Virus record (IMG/VR): IMGVR_UViG_3300008624_000005
Coordinates: 21,741-85,740 of that record
Direction: 5' to 3' (one strand)
Source: a virus
DNA: 64,000 nucleotides
The notes below the pieces were generated by a model that saw nothing but the letters and a program-made list of their open reading frames with translations, was not told the DNA's origin and made no database searches. Shown piece by piece: positions 11,608 to 18,925 of the stretch; the first letter of the stretch is position 1, and the number at the start of each line of letters is the position of its first letter. A program made the position numbers and the translations under genes.

Positions 11608-11982
11608 TTATATTTCCTCGTCTATTTCACGGTCGAATTGTAACGCCATAACTTCTAATTGGTCTGTGGGTTGATAAAAAAGGCTTAATTTAACACTTAA
11701 AGCATTATTATTAGAATAAGTCTCTACGCCTTCTAGCCTCCATCTTGGATCTTTTCCTACAATATCTATGCAATCTTCTTTAACTGCTTCTTCAGTTGAA
11801 TCATTCCATGGTTCAAACATTAGTTGCCAAATCATAGAACCAAATGAAGGATTCATTACTCGCTCACCTCGTTTAGTATGGAAGTGATTTTTTAAATCCT
11901 GTTTTGCTAATTCTATATCGTGTAATTTTCTAGTTTTTGGTCCTTGAACTGTCGAAAATCCTTTAAATAATGTTTTTGCCAT
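11608..11982 (-). CDS. 25: baseplate wedge subunit gp25
   Basis: At 124 aa it has the normal length for gp25, the small lysozyme-like-fold sheath initiator of contractile tails. The diagnostic segment is GERVMNPSFGSMIWQLMFEP (residues 39-58), matching the family's R-x-x-P-x-F/Y-G-x-x-L/I pattern. It is the first gene of the gp25-gp6-giant ORF unit and is preceded by a late-promoter-like AATAAATA on the minus strand (12013-12006). Gene order 25 then 6 is kept as in cyanophage-type T4-like genomes. Confidence 0.93.
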   Translation of the reverse strand: MAKTLFKGFSTVQGPKTRKLHDIELAKQDLKNHFHTKRGERVMNPSFGSMIWQLMFEPWNDSTEEAVKEDCIDIVGKDPRWRLEGVETYSNNNALSVKLSLFYQPTDQLEVMALQFDREIDEEI

Positions 11983-12005
11983 AGCATCCTTAATAGATTA
12001 TATTA

Positions 12006-12013
12006 TATTTATT
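12006..12013 (-). promoter_or_regulatory. late promoter box AATAAATA for gp25-gp6
   Basis: Read on the minus strand this is AATAAATA, one mismatch from the T4 late consensus TATAAATA, 24 bp upstream of the gp25 ATG. That spacing gives a leader of about 18 nt. It lies back to back with the sigma70-type promoter of the plus-strand operon. Confidence 0.6.
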
Positions 12014-12044
12014 GAAAAAATTATATACACATTTAATTTTTTGG

Positions 12045-12072
12045 TTGACATTTGATCTGTAGAGTGTATAAT
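12045..12072 (+). promoter_or_regulatory. sigma70-type promoter, TTGACA-16 bp-TATAAT
   Basis: The -35 box TTGACA (12045-12050) and -10 box TATAAT (12067-12072) are both perfect, 16 bp apart. The -35 box lies in the longer string TTGGTTGACA, which recurs at three other promoters in the window (one with A for the first T). It would drive the accessory operon starting at 12118; the first gene has AGGAG at 12107-12111 upstream of its ATG. Confidence 0.85.
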
Positions 12073-12117
12073 AGTTGTATAGGTTAAATTAGTTAAACAC
12101 TTACTTAGGAGACAAAC

Positions 12118-12687
12118 ATGCCAATTGATAGAGGCTATGGAACTTGGACTAAAAGTAAGATTGTTAATCTTCTTGCTAACAATGATCGTGCCGTTGAGCG
12201 GGCGGTTGTTGTAATATTCAACAATCAAGAAGAAGATGAACAAATAATGGAATCAACACACAAAGCCAACGGTGTTGGTTTTACTGCATTTGATGCAGAC
12301 ATCCTTTCATCATTCGCAAAACAAATTAATAAAGGGCGTACCCTTTCTGCAAAGCAACTTGAAATTGCTCGCAAACCTGACAAGCACGGTAATATGAAAA
12401 TTGCCAAATACTGGAAACAGTTACAAGCAGAAATAGTTCGCAAAGAGAGCGAAACTCAATTTACATACGACGACGATACATATTCCGACCATTTTAAAGA
12501 CGCAAATGGTTTTAGACCACGTGGTATTTTGTGGGATAACTTTATGGCAAAAAGTCCTGCAGAAAAGCAAAAGGAGTGGGATCGGTTGCAAGAAAAAATT
12601 ATCGAAGATATTGCTCGTGAAAAAAGGTTTAATCACTGTCTACAAAAAGAAGTAGACAATTTTGTTAACTATTCTTATAGGAAGTAA
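12118..12687 (+). CDS. conserved phage/plasmid-type protein of unknown function
   Basis: The protein has 189 aa and is the first gene after the 12045 promoter, with a good AGGAG site. Residues 1-105 carry a recognisable but unnamed small domain: WTKSKIVNLLANNDRAVERA, then NGVGFTAFDADILSSFA, then a Gly-Arg-x-Leu-Ser-x-Lys-Gln segment and IAKYWKQL. Similar segments occur in phage, plasmid and bacterial hypotheticals, as far as I can recall without a search. The remainder is charged and helical, with no catalytic motif. Position right after an early-type promoter suggests an early role. Function not assigned. Confidence 0.8.
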   Translation: MPIDRGYGTWTKSKIVNLLANNDRAVERAVVVIFNNQEEDEQIMESTHKANGVGFTAFDADILSSFAKQINKGRTLSAKQLEIARKPDKHGNMKIAKYWKQLQAEIVRKESETQFTYDDDTYSDHFKDANGFRPRGILWDNFMAKSPAEKQKEWDRLQEKIIEDIAREKRFNHCLQKEVDNFVNYSYRK

Positions 12688-12688
12688 T

Positions 12689-12835
12689 ATGAAAATGGAA
12701 CTCGAATGTCAAGAATGTGAAAAAGTATTTTCTAGAAGTATTAAAGTAAATTATCCAAAATGTCCAAGGTGTAAGTCAGAAGATCTTTATCCTACATCAT
12801 TTTTTGGTCGAATTGTTAAAGAAGAAAGGAAGTAA
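12689..12835 (+). CDS. 48-aa zinc-ribbon protein
   Basis: A short frame from ATG 12689 to TAA 12833-12835 (MKMELECQECEKVFSRS...). It has two CxxC pairs (C7/C10 and C25/C28) separated by 14 residues, a typical small zinc ribbon, followed by a short basic tail. The ATG follows AGGAAG, the TAA of the upstream gene lies 1 bp before, and the downstream gene begins 1 bp after, so it fits tightly into the operon. A zinc-binding nucleic-acid or protein adaptor is inferred. Confidence 0.7.
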   Translation: MKMELECQECEKVFSRSIKVNYPKCPRCKSEDLYPTSFFGRIVKEERK

Positions 12836-12836
12836 T

Positions 12837-13088
12837 ATGAATGATTTTGAACGTGGTAAACGAGATGGCATGCGAGAAACACTTAATAAAGAACTAAAAA
12901 GTTCTGCAATGCGTATTGCAATCCTTGAAGAAGATCTCGAAAGAGAGCGTAATAAGAAATGGAGTATTGTTCGCAAGTTAATCCTTGTTGAAATGGAAGG
13001 GTATGAAATTGATATGATTTTAGATGATAACGAAGAATTAACCCTTCATGATAAGATAGAACGAATCAAAGAAGGATTTACTGTATAA
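12837..13088 (+). CDS. 83-aa coiled-coil hypothetical protein
   Basis: The start at ATG 12837 (MNDFERGKRDGMRE) is preferred over the in-frame one 33 bp upstream because AAAGGAAG precedes it and the upstream gene ends just before it. The middle is a charged helix likely to form a coiled coil (residues 10-45), followed by a conserved-looking acidic end. I do not recognise the family. The tight spacing puts it in the 12118 operon. Confidence 0.65.
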   Translation: MNDFERGKRDGMRETLNKELKSSAMRIAILEEDLERERNKKWSIVRKLILVEMEGYEIDMILDDNEELTLHDKIERIKEGFTV

Positions 13089-13091
13089 ACA

Positions 13092-13099
13092 GATAAATA
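13092..13099 (+). promoter_or_regulatory. late promoter-like GATAAATA
   Basis: GATAAATA matches the T4 late box at 7 of 8 positions and lies 25 bp before the ATG of the 13125 gene, the spacing seen at the gp25, gp26 and tape-measure genes. It falls in the 36-bp gap between two plus-strand genes. Short match in an AT-rich genome, so only moderately supported. Confidence 0.4.
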
Positions 13100-13124
13100 A
13101 TTTTAAACAGTTTAGGATGTTTAA

Positions 13125-14015
13125 ATGAAAATTAATGAAGTATGCGAACGTATAAATGAAGTGGTAAACTTTAGTACAATGTCAGATGCTAAATTAAAAA
13201 GGTTTATTGCTAGTTTTGGTTCTGGCGACGAACCGATGGGGCAAGTTGCAGGAATGCAATTAAAAGCCGCTAGAAAAGAAGCCAGGAAACGAGGAATATT
13301 AAATGAAGCATGTGATGCAAATCAATGTGTAGTCCAAATGGGAACACAACGTGGTTTTAAATCAGGACAAGTAGATCCTAAACTTGTTGATGCTAGTGAT
13401 GCTAGAGATGACGAGGTGTACGATTGGGAAGGAACATTATCAGACAAGGATTTTGATACATATGATCGTACAAAAATGAAAACATATAGAGATACCGGTA
13501 GTAAATGGCAAGCTCATCTAGCAGGAAAACGACAATTAAACAAACCTAAAACATTAATGCAAGCGGTCGGCGAAGCATCCCCTGATCTTCCTTCATCAAA
13601 CTTTAAGCATACTGAAGAATTTAGTGTTGAGCACGGAAAAGAAATAGATTTTGCTAAATGGATTGCCCAGCAATTAGAAATAATGGGTGTTACACAAGAA
13701 CAAGCAGAACGATTATATAAAGCCTCAAAAGAAGGCGATTATAGTTGGGTTCATAGATTTGGGGCAAGTCCTAAACTTAAAGCACTTGTAGGTCATAATA
13801 TTGGTACTGCGATGACAAGTAATGCAGTAGCAATTCACAATGGTATGGGTCTACATGCAGGTATATTAAAAATAAGTCCAAAACAAAATAGACCTCCATC
13901 ACGCATTCCCGACGATTTATTACCTGGTGGCCCTGACGACGACGAAGCAAGAGATCGTCGACGAGCTGCCGCATTTGGCCCTCCGGCCGATCCACGTGGA
14001 ATTCAACCATATTAA
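13125..14015 (+). CDS. hypothetical protein, 296 aa
   Basis: The ATG follows TTTAGGATG and the gene is separated from its neighbour by a 36-bp gap holding a late-type box, so it may be expressed late while sitting in an early operon. The N-terminal part (residues 15-65) is a charged helical stretch ending in KAARKEARKRG. The centre is polar, and the C-terminus is Pro/Asp/Arg rich (GGPDDDEARDRRR), likely disordered. No catalytic motif is visible. A minor virion or assembly protein is possible but not shown. Confidence 0.7.
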   Translation: MKINEVCERINEVVNFSTMSDAKLKRFIASFGSGDEPMGQVAGMQLKAARKEARKRGILNEACDANQCVVQMGTQRGFKSGQVDPKLVDASDARDDEVYDWEGTLSDKDFDTYDRTKMKTYRDTGSKWQAHLAGKRQLNKPKTLMQAVGEASPDLPSSNFKHTEEFSVEHGKEIDFAKWIAQQLEIMGVTQEQAERLYKASKEGDYSWVHRFGASPKLKALVGHNIGTAMTSNAVAIHNGMGLHAGILKISPKQNRPPSRIPDDLLPGGPDDDEARDRRRAAAFGPPADPRGIQPY

Positions 14016-14018
14016 TAT

Positions 14019-14234
14019 ATGAAAAAACTTTTAGATCAACTACGAGTTGTTTTAGAAAAAAACGAAGCTCGCATCCACGAACTCGTAGGTAAATGTGACG
14101 AGCTAGAACACGAAAATGATATTCTTCGTATTAGACTAGAAAACAAAGGACTTCATGTACCCACTAACTATACTAAATCAAGAAGGTACCATGACAATAG
14201 CAGAGCCCAAAGAGAGTTCGACTGTAATTTTTGA
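14019..14234 (+). CDS. small coiled-coil protein, 71 aa
   Basis: It begins 3 bp after the preceding stop. Residues 1-45 are a leucine-heptad helix (LDQLRVVLEKNEARIHEL, then LEHENDILRIRLEN), so a parallel coiled coil is likely. The start has no clear Shine-Dalgarno and may be translated by coupling. The last 44 bp overlap the next gene in another frame, and the C-terminal 15 residues look like read-out of that overlap. Unknown function. Confidence 0.55.
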   Translation: MKKLLDQLRVVLEKNEARIHELVGKCDELEHENDILRIRLENKGLHVPTNYTKSRRYHDNSRAQREFDCNF

Positions 14235-14583
14235 TTGGGCAAATAAATGGCATAGAGCATTTAAAAAAATAGAACATCATGGACCAGAATTTACAACTAT
14301 TCGAGTTTATAAAAATGTAGTTTGTAGAGACGGTTTTACATTTTCCCTCCAAGCAGGTCCTTCACATTATTCCGAACCAAAAGCAGTAGCGAACGAATAC
14401 GAAGCGTGGGAAATAGGATTTCCTTCTGACGAAGAACCGTTATGGATGGAATGGCAAGAGCCAGGTAATGAACCAACTGAAAGTGTATATGGTTGGGTAC
14501 CTAATAATGTTGTTAATGCAGTAATTCAAAGACATGGTGGTATAGATGAAAGAGAGTTTATTACAGCCAAGCTCTTAAAATAA
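14191..14583 (+). CDS. conserved phage hypothetical protein, 131 aa
   Basis: The start at ATG 14191 (MTIAEPKESS) is chosen because AGAAGG precedes it; an ATG 36 bp upstream lacks a site. The protein contains CRDGFTFSLQAGPSHYSEP, then EAWEIGFPSDEEPL, then SVYGWVPNNVVNAVI and a short R-H-G-G-I tail. This order (SLQA/SVQA...YS/CSP...VEVGFPS...YG-VP) is one I recognise from small hypotheticals in many tailed phages, always without a known role. Confidence 0.75.
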   Translation: MTIAEPKESSTVIFDWANKWHRAFKKIEHHGPEFTTIRVYKNVVCRDGFTFSLQAGPSHYSEPKAVANEYEAWEIGFPSDEEPLWMEWQEPGNEPTESVYGWVPNNVVNAVIQRHGGIDEREFITAKLLK

Positions 14584-14591
14584 ATACATTT

Positions 14592-14756
14592 ATGACAGGA
14601 CCACATATTGAAGATCATTTAACAGAAACCGCTGAAGTAGAACAAGAGCGTGATTATTATAGAGAACAATATGAGGCCGTGCAAAAAGAACTTGAGGTAG
14701 TAAAAAAAGAACTATACCAAATTAAAAAAATTTATTTTAAAGATGGTCATTTTTAA
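14592..14756 (+). CDS. 54-aa coiled-coil peptide
   Basis: A short frame, ATG 14592 to TAA 14754-14756, reads MTGPHIEDHLTETAEVEQ followed by a heptad helix (REQYEAVQKELEVVKKELYQ). It fits the 187-bp gap between the 131-aa gene and prs and leaves 14 bp to the next ATG. No strong ribosome-binding site is visible. Composition like its neighbours makes a real small gene likely; function unknown. Confidence 0.5.
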   Translation: MTGPHIEDHLTETAEVEQERDYYREQYEAVQKELEVVKKELYQIKKIYFKDGHF

Positions 14757-14770
14757 TTCAGAAACTATTT

Positions 14771-15697
14771 ATGAAACTGATTACAGGTAACGCAAATACA
14801 AAACTTGCTACTGATATTGCTAATATTGCCGGCGTTGAATTATGCGAAACTCTAGTAACTAGATTCGCCGACAATGAAATATGGGTAGAAATAAAAGACA
14901 ACATTCGTGGTGAAGATGTTTTCCTCATCCAAAGCACATGCAATCCCGCCAACGACAACTTAATGGAATTATTAATAATGGTTGATGCTTGTAAAAGAGC
15001 AAGTGCAGGTCGAATTACGGCTGTAATACCTTATTATGGTTATGCTAGACAAGATAGAAAACCAGCAGGACGATCACCTATTAGTGCCAAACTTGTTGCT
15101 AATATGTTAGAAGCGGCAGGGGTAGATCGTATGCTAACTATGGATTTACATGCAGGTCAAATTCAAGGTTTTTTTGATATTCCTGTAGATAATCTATATG
15201 CCCAACCATTATTTGTTGAAGACTTATTATCAAGCCCAATGATTAGTGCTGGTAATGCAATAATAGTTTCACCAGATGCAGGCGGAGTTCCCAGAGCAAG
15301 AGCAATAGCAAAAAAATTAAATCTAGATATTGCAATTATAGATAAAAGACGAGATAGGGCTAATGAGTCCGAAGCAATGAACGTCATAGGAGACGTAAAG
15401 GGGAAGCAATGCATCATCGTCGACGACATAATAGATACAGGTGGGACATTAGTAAAAGCCGCACAGGCATTAATAAGCGAAGGCGCCGAAGAAGTGGAAG
15501 CATATATAACACACGGTGTATTAAGCAAAGGCGGAGCGAAGAGGATGGAAAAATCAGCTCTGAATAGATTAGTAATAACTGATACTATTCCTGCACCTGA
15601 AAATAAAGTACTAAAAGTCATTTCAGTTGCGAATATATTTACTGAAGCAATTCGCAGAGTACATCATGATGAATCAATATCAGTATTATTTGAATAA
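14771..15697 (+). CDS. prs: ribose-phosphate pyrophosphokinase (PRPP synthetase)
   Basis: PRPP synthetase makes phosphoribosyl pyrophosphate from ribose 5-phosphate and ATP, the entry point for purine, pyrimidine and NAD synthesis. The 308-aa protein is full length (bacterial class I enzymes are about 315 aa). Visible hallmarks: TRFADNEIWVE (30-40), PYYGYARQDRK (87-97), MDLHAGQIQGFF (124-135, metal-binding His127), SPDAGGVPRA (167-176), DKRRDRANE (191-199) and the PRPP loop VDDIIDTGGTL (217-227). All expected active-site elements are present, so it should be active. Codon use in about 15360-15550 is more GC-rich than its surroundings, suggesting acquisition from a cellular source. It likely works with the DHODH-like gene at 55203 to feed nucleotide synthesis. 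Confidence 0.95.
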   Translation: MKLITGNANTKLATDIANIAGVELCETLVTRFADNEIWVEIKDNIRGEDVFLIQSTCNPANDNLMELLIMVDACKRASAGRITAVIPYYGYARQDRKPAGRSPISAKLVANMLEAAGVDRMLTMDLHAGQIQGFFDIPVDNLYAQPLFVEDLLSSPMISAGNAIIVSPDAGGVPRARAIAKKLNLDIAIIDKRRDRANESEAMNVIGDVKGKQCIIVDDIIDTGGTLVKAAQALISEGAEEVEAYITHGVLSKGGAKRMEKSALNRLVITDTIPAPENKVLKVISVANIFTEAIRRVHHDESISVLFE

Positions 15698-16204
15698 TGG
15701 TTATAGATAATTTTTTAGATATCGAATCTTTTCGTGAGATTCAAACAATATTATTAAGTGAAGAACCCCCACTGGCACTACCAAGATTTTTTGGGTGTAT
15801 CGACGGACCAAACTAATCAGTTTTATTTTAGCCATGGCTTCTATGAAGGGTACACATGGATATCACCATTGGCCAGAGTATTAGAGCCATTATTAGAAAA
15901 AATTAAACCTATTTGTATTCTTAATATAAGGGCAAATCTTGTAACTAGAACAAGCGAAATAATAGAAGCCAGTCTTCATTCAGATCTAAAAGGTGTTATA
16001 TCAGATGAACATAAATTAAAACAATGGACTACATCAGTATTTTATATAAACGATACTAATGGTTATACAAAACTTTCAGATGGAACGAAGATTGAATGCA
16101 AAGCAAATAGATTATTAACTATGTCAAGTGATACTGAACATCTAGGAGCAACATGCACAGATCAAAAACGAAGGGTAATTATAAATTTAAATTATTTTAA
16201 ATAG
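15697..16204 (+). CDS. 2OG-Fe(II) oxygenase split by a +1 frame change at CCCCC
   Basis: Frame one starts at ATG 15697 (overlapping the prs stop as TAATG), reads MVIDNFLDIESFREIQTILL and would stop at 15816. The frame one base further on is open from about 15758 to 16204. Joining them at the run CCCCC (15766-15770), after Glu-Glu-Pro, gives a natural 168-aa protein: ...LLSEEP-HWHYQDFLGV.... The downstream part has the iron site: HSD (HxD) in EASLHSDLKG, the distal His in SDTEHLGA and the Arg of RRVIINLNYF. This is the small 2-oxoglutarate/Fe(II) hydroxylase fold frequent in marine myoviruses. Three explanations fit: an inactivating one-base insertion, a sequencing error, or +1 ribosomal shifting on CCC-C. 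A GTG at 15758 could start the second part alone but would lose the conserved N-terminus. Confidence 0.75.
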
Positions 16205-16205
16205 A

Positions 16206-16817
16206 ATGTACGATTACGAAGCGTGGGTAAAGTGTCATCCAGATGATTTATGGATATTCGACAAACTCATTCTTGCCAAAAAATTAGGATATTTATGCGG
16301 ACCAGCAGATGTAGCAGTACCAAAATCAGATAATTATATAGTTAGACCTTGTGTTAACCTTGCAGGTATGGGCATAGGTGCAGAATTGCGTTTTTTAGAA
16401 AAAGGAAGATGGGATTTAGAACCAGGTTATTTTTGGTGCAAACCTTTTAAAGGTAGACATTTAAGTGTTGATTATGCAATAGATCCTAGCTCACGTACAA
16501 TAGAACAAGGCGAAACCATTGAAGGTTTTAGAAGCCCTGCAAATCCATTATGGAAATTTGATAAATGGATTCGTGTTAAAGATAAATTAAAAATTAACTT
16601 CATGTTAACAAAGCTCAAAGGTTCCTACGAGCATATAAATTGTGAATTTATAGGTGGTAAACTTATAGAAATGCATTTACGACACAATACAGAAATGGGC
16701 GATTATAATGAGATAATCCCTGTATGGGAAGACGAACTTGCTTCCACGACTCCTCCTGACGGATACACCTATGTCGAAGATAAAGATTACAATAGACTCG
16801 GTTTTTTCAAACGTTAA
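16206..16817 (+). CDS. conserved hypothetical protein, 203 aa
   Basis: It starts 1 bp after the oxygenase stop. Recognisable segments are DKLILAKKLGYLCGPADVAV (residues 19-38), NYIVRPCVNLAGMGIGAE (43-60), EPGYFWCKPFKGRHLSVDY (72-90), and a C-terminal PVWEDE...PPDGYTYVED. I recognise this order from hypothetical proteins of T4-like marine phages. The lysine/glycine-rich first half and the acidic end leave an ATP-grasp-like or glutamyl-ligase-like fold as a loose possibility, which I cannot support with a motif. Function not assigned. Confidence 0.75.
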   Translation: MYDYEAWVKCHPDDLWIFDKLILAKKLGYLCGPADVAVPKSDNYIVRPCVNLAGMGIGAELRFLEKGRWDLEPGYFWCKPFKGRHLSVDYAIDPSSRTIEQGETIEGFRSPANPLWKFDKWIRVKDKLKINFMLTKLKGSYEHINCEFIGGKLIEMHLRHNTEMGDYNEIIPVWEDELASTTPPDGYTYVEDKDYNRLGFFKR

Positions 16818-17079
16818 AGAATACTTCAAAGAAAGTTACAGACTAAGCCCGCTGGCATTTTATTGTGAAATAGGCGAAGCAACTCTTGTTTGCGGTGCCA
16901 GTGCAATATTAACATATACTGTATTAGATCCTGCTACTAAAATATTCATACCTATGATGTTTGTAGGCAGTATTTTAGGTGTTATTAGTACATTTAATCG
17001 TAAAGCGGCTTTTGCAATTTTTCTTACTAGTTGGTTTGTAGTAATGAATTCTATTGCATTAATTAAACTTTTTGGTTGA
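16771..17079 (+). CDS. small membrane protein, 102 aa
   Basis: The ATG at 16771 lies inside the 3' end of the preceding gene (46-bp overlap); an in-frame ATG 33 bp upstream would lengthen the overlap. About 30 polar residues (MSKIKITIDSVFSNVKEYF) are followed by three likely membrane helices: LVCGASAILTYTVL, IFIPMMFVGSILGVI and AIFLTSWFVVMNSIALI. No known family. It ends beside the next promoter, so it is the last gene of the 12118 operon. Confidence 0.65.
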   Translation: MSKIKITIDSVFSNVKEYFKESYRLSPLAFYCEIGEATLVCGASAILTYTVLDPATKIFIPMMFVGSILGVISTFNRKAAFAIFLTSWFVVMNSIALIKLFG

Positions 17080-17103
17080 CAAATATCTTAAAGATAGTAT
17101 AAT
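17076..17103 (+). promoter_or_regulatory. sigma70-type promoter, TTGACA-16 bp-TATAAT
   Basis: TTGACA (17076-17081) and TATAAT (17098-17103) are perfect and 16 bp apart, again inside TTGGTTGACA. The -35 box starts within the last codons of the membrane-protein gene. It drives a three-gene unit ending in two lipoproteins. Confidence 0.85.
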
Positions 17104-17136
17104 ATATGTATTAGTTAAACTTTATTGGAGTTCTCA

Positions 17137-17394
17137 ATGAACGATAATGAATGGGATTTTGTACATGAAGATGTGGCTCTAGAAAATATTAATTTATTTG
17201 ATATGGAACCACAACAAAAGTTTAACGATACACATTGCTTGGCACATATTATGTGTTGGGCAGGTGCGTTTCCTAGTGTTTCTCAGGCTAGGAAGAACGG
17301 ATGGGATCGTCCTGTCCCTTTTGGGTTTTCTGAATTTAAAGTAGGTAAACGCAAAAGATGTATTTTCATCCTTAATCGAATAGGAGAAAAATGA
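17137..17394 (+). CDS. hypothetical protein, 85 aa
   Basis: The start at ATG 17137 (MNDNEWDFVHEDVALEN) is used because GGAG lies 6 bp before it; an upstream in-frame start overlaps that site. The second half has HCLAHIMCWAGAFPSVSQARK then WDRPVPFGFSEFKVGKRK, a pattern like small proteins that pair a helix-turn with a C-terminal strand. No family name. It overlaps the first lipoprotein gene by 4 bp (ATGA), so it is translationally coupled to it and probably acts with it. Confidence 0.65.
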   Translation: MNDNEWDFVHEDVALENINLFDMEPQQKFNDTHCLAHIMCWAGAFPSVSQARKNGWDRPVPFGFSEFKVGKRKRCIFILNRIGEK

Positions 17395-17999
17395 GGTATT
17401 TTTATTTGGTGCTTGTAGCACTTTTAACTGTTGGTTGTTCCAGCAAACAAGAATTGGTTAAAGAGGCCCTTAATAGTGTAGGTGATCGCCCTGGTTGGGT
17501 TATGGTACCACCTGGTCCAGAGGGTAACCAACTTTACTTTGTAGGTACAAGTGCTTTGTATGGCACTGAAAAACATGCCCGCAGAGATGCAAAGCGGGAT
17601 GCAATCCGGGAAATGTCAGAATACGTTCGTGTTCTTAATAAGAACAAATTTGAACGAGCGAGTGTTACATATGGCATGGATAGTTTTGTAGTTATGCCTA
17701 CTGTAAGTGAGCGTAACTTTGAAAAAATTATGAGTGCATCTACTGCAAACTTTTTGCGTGTACAAGAGATGTACTTTGAACGTGAAGCAGATGCCGCAGG
17801 TGTTCCCGGCTACAAATACTTTGTACTAACTGGTATTAGCAAAACTGATCTTGAAACAGCATTGCAATCAAATGCAAAAGCCAATGCTGAAGATGCCCAA
17901 AAAGCAATGGGGCTTGCTAGTACTGAAGCGGCAAAGGCACAATGGAAAAATGCCCGTGATTTTTGGAAAGAACTTGCTGAAGATGGCTTTGTACGATGA
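17391..17999 (+). CDS. predicted outer-membrane lipoprotein A, LPP20-like
   Basis: Residues 1-16 form a lipoprotein signal peptide with lipobox LTVGC (Cys16), followed by Ser, so outer-membrane sorting is expected. Residues 49-80 read LYFVGTSALYGTEKHARRDA..REMSEYV, the pattern of the LPP20-type lipoprotein fold (FVG-x-x...A...A...A). A second conserved stretch is RVQEMYFERE...YFVLTGISKTDLE. It aligns without gaps to the second lipoprotein downstream, so the two are paralogues by duplication. The C-terminus is Ala/Lys rich and helical. Phage lipoproteins expressed from an early-type promoter often block superinfection or alter the envelope; that role is inferred. Confidence 0.8.
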   Translation: MRYFYLVLVALLTVGCSSKQELVKEALNSVGDRPGWVMVPPGPEGNQLYFVGTSALYGTEKHARRDAKRDAIREMSEYVRVLNKNKFERASVTYGMDSFVVMPTVSERNFEKIMSASTANFLRVQEMYFEREADAAGVPGYKYFVLTGISKTDLETALQSNAKANAEDAQKAMGLASTEAAKAQWKNARDFWKELAEDGFVR

Positions 18000-18925
18000 A
18001 CAAACTATTCGCAATCCTACTAGGGGCCTCCCTAGTAGGTTGTGCCTCAACGGCACACAAGCAACCAGTCTTAATATCAAATGATTCTAAACGTAGTTGG
18101 GTTGATAGATACGAATTAGAAGATTCCACTCACCTGTTTTTTACAGGTATATCCACAAAATATGCAGAAGAACGTAAGGCACTCAAAGACGCCAAATACG
18201 ATGCTTTATCTAAATTTTTAGACTATTGTGGATTACATACTAAATTGCATGAGAAGTACATTTCACAAGTAGATGGAAATACTGCAAATGTATTAACAGC
18301 CACAAATAAAATAGAAACACACCTAGAAACAAATTCTGAAGCACAAGTAGGACAATTCCGTATTGTTAAAAAATACATGGAAGTATATAATGGTACTAGA
18401 GGTAAATTCTATAAAATGTATGTATTTGCTAGTGTACCAAAAACTGAAGTTGCTTTAGTTAAGGCATGGAAAAAAGAAAACGATTTACAAAAAATTACCA
18501 AACTTAAATCGCTTAATAGTGAGCAATCTGAAATAATAGTACAAACAAGTGAAGAGCTCAATGCGGTACAAAAACAGCTCGAACAATTAACATTTTTAAA
18601 AGAACGTGTTTCTGTACTATCTATTGAAAATACCGAGCTCATAACTGAAAACAAACAGTTAAAGGAAACATTTCATAAGGACAAGGAAACAATAGAACAT
18701 CTAACTGTTAGAGTAGATAAATTAACAAAAGTTAATAAAATATTAAAAGATGATAATGACGATGTTCAAGTTATAAGAAAAAATCTTATAGATGCTTTAA
18801 AAACTGCTGAATACATGACACATGAAGCAGAGCATTGGAGAGAAAAATATTATAATAAAGGGCCAGGGGAAGCTCTTGCAGAATTGCTTGGTGTGAAAGA
18901 AAGGCCTGTAATAGTTATAGATTAA
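17996..18925 (+). CDS. predicted lipoprotein B with LPP20-like domain and coiled coil
   Basis: It overlaps lipoprotein A by 4 bp (ATGA). Residues 1-16 are a signal peptide with lipobox SLVGC (Cys16), then Ala-Ser. Residues 47-78 (LFFTGISTKYAEERKALKDA...FLDYC) align with residues 49-80 of lipoprotein A, and RIVKKYMEVY...YVFASVPKTEV matches its second block. Residues 165-290 form a long coiled coil (LEQLTFLKERVSVLSIENTE, then KQLKETFHKDKETIEHL), long enough to reach about 15 nm into the periplasm, so a partner to A that bridges or spaces envelope layers is possible. It ends tail to tail with the minus-strand 94-aa gene, sharing 4 bp. Confidence 0.8.
   Translation: MNKLFAILLGASLVGCASTAHKQPVLISNDSKRSWVDRYELEDSTHLFFTGISTKYAEERKALKDAKYDALSKFLDYCGLHTKLHEKYISQVDGNTANVLTATNKIETHLETNSEAQVGQFRIVKKYMEVYNGTRGKFYKMYVFASVPKTEVALVKAWKKENDLQKITKLKSLNSEQSEIIVQTSEELNAVQKQLEQLTFLKERVSVLSIENTELITENKQLKETFHKDKETIEHLTVRVDKLTKVNKILKDDNDDVQVIRKNLIDALKTAEYMTHEAEHWREKYYNKGPGEALAELLGVKERPVIVID
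18016..18039 (+). repeat. 10-bp perfect inverted repeat (RNA hairpin) in lipoprotein B signal peptide
   Basis: CCTACTAGGG (18016-18025) and CCCTAGTAGG (18030-18039) pair perfectly over 10 bp around the loop GCCT, 20 nt after the start codon. A smaller stem GTGCC/GGCAC follows directly. No T-run follows, so it is not a standard terminator. Confidence 0.75.

Noticed and set aside
12804-12836. Upstream in-frame start for the 83-aa gene
   Set aside because: It lies inside the zinc-ribbon gene, and AAAGGAAG supports the ATG at 12837.
16738-16770. Longer start for the 102-aa membrane protein
   Set aside because: It lies in the preceding gene and has no ribosome-binding site.
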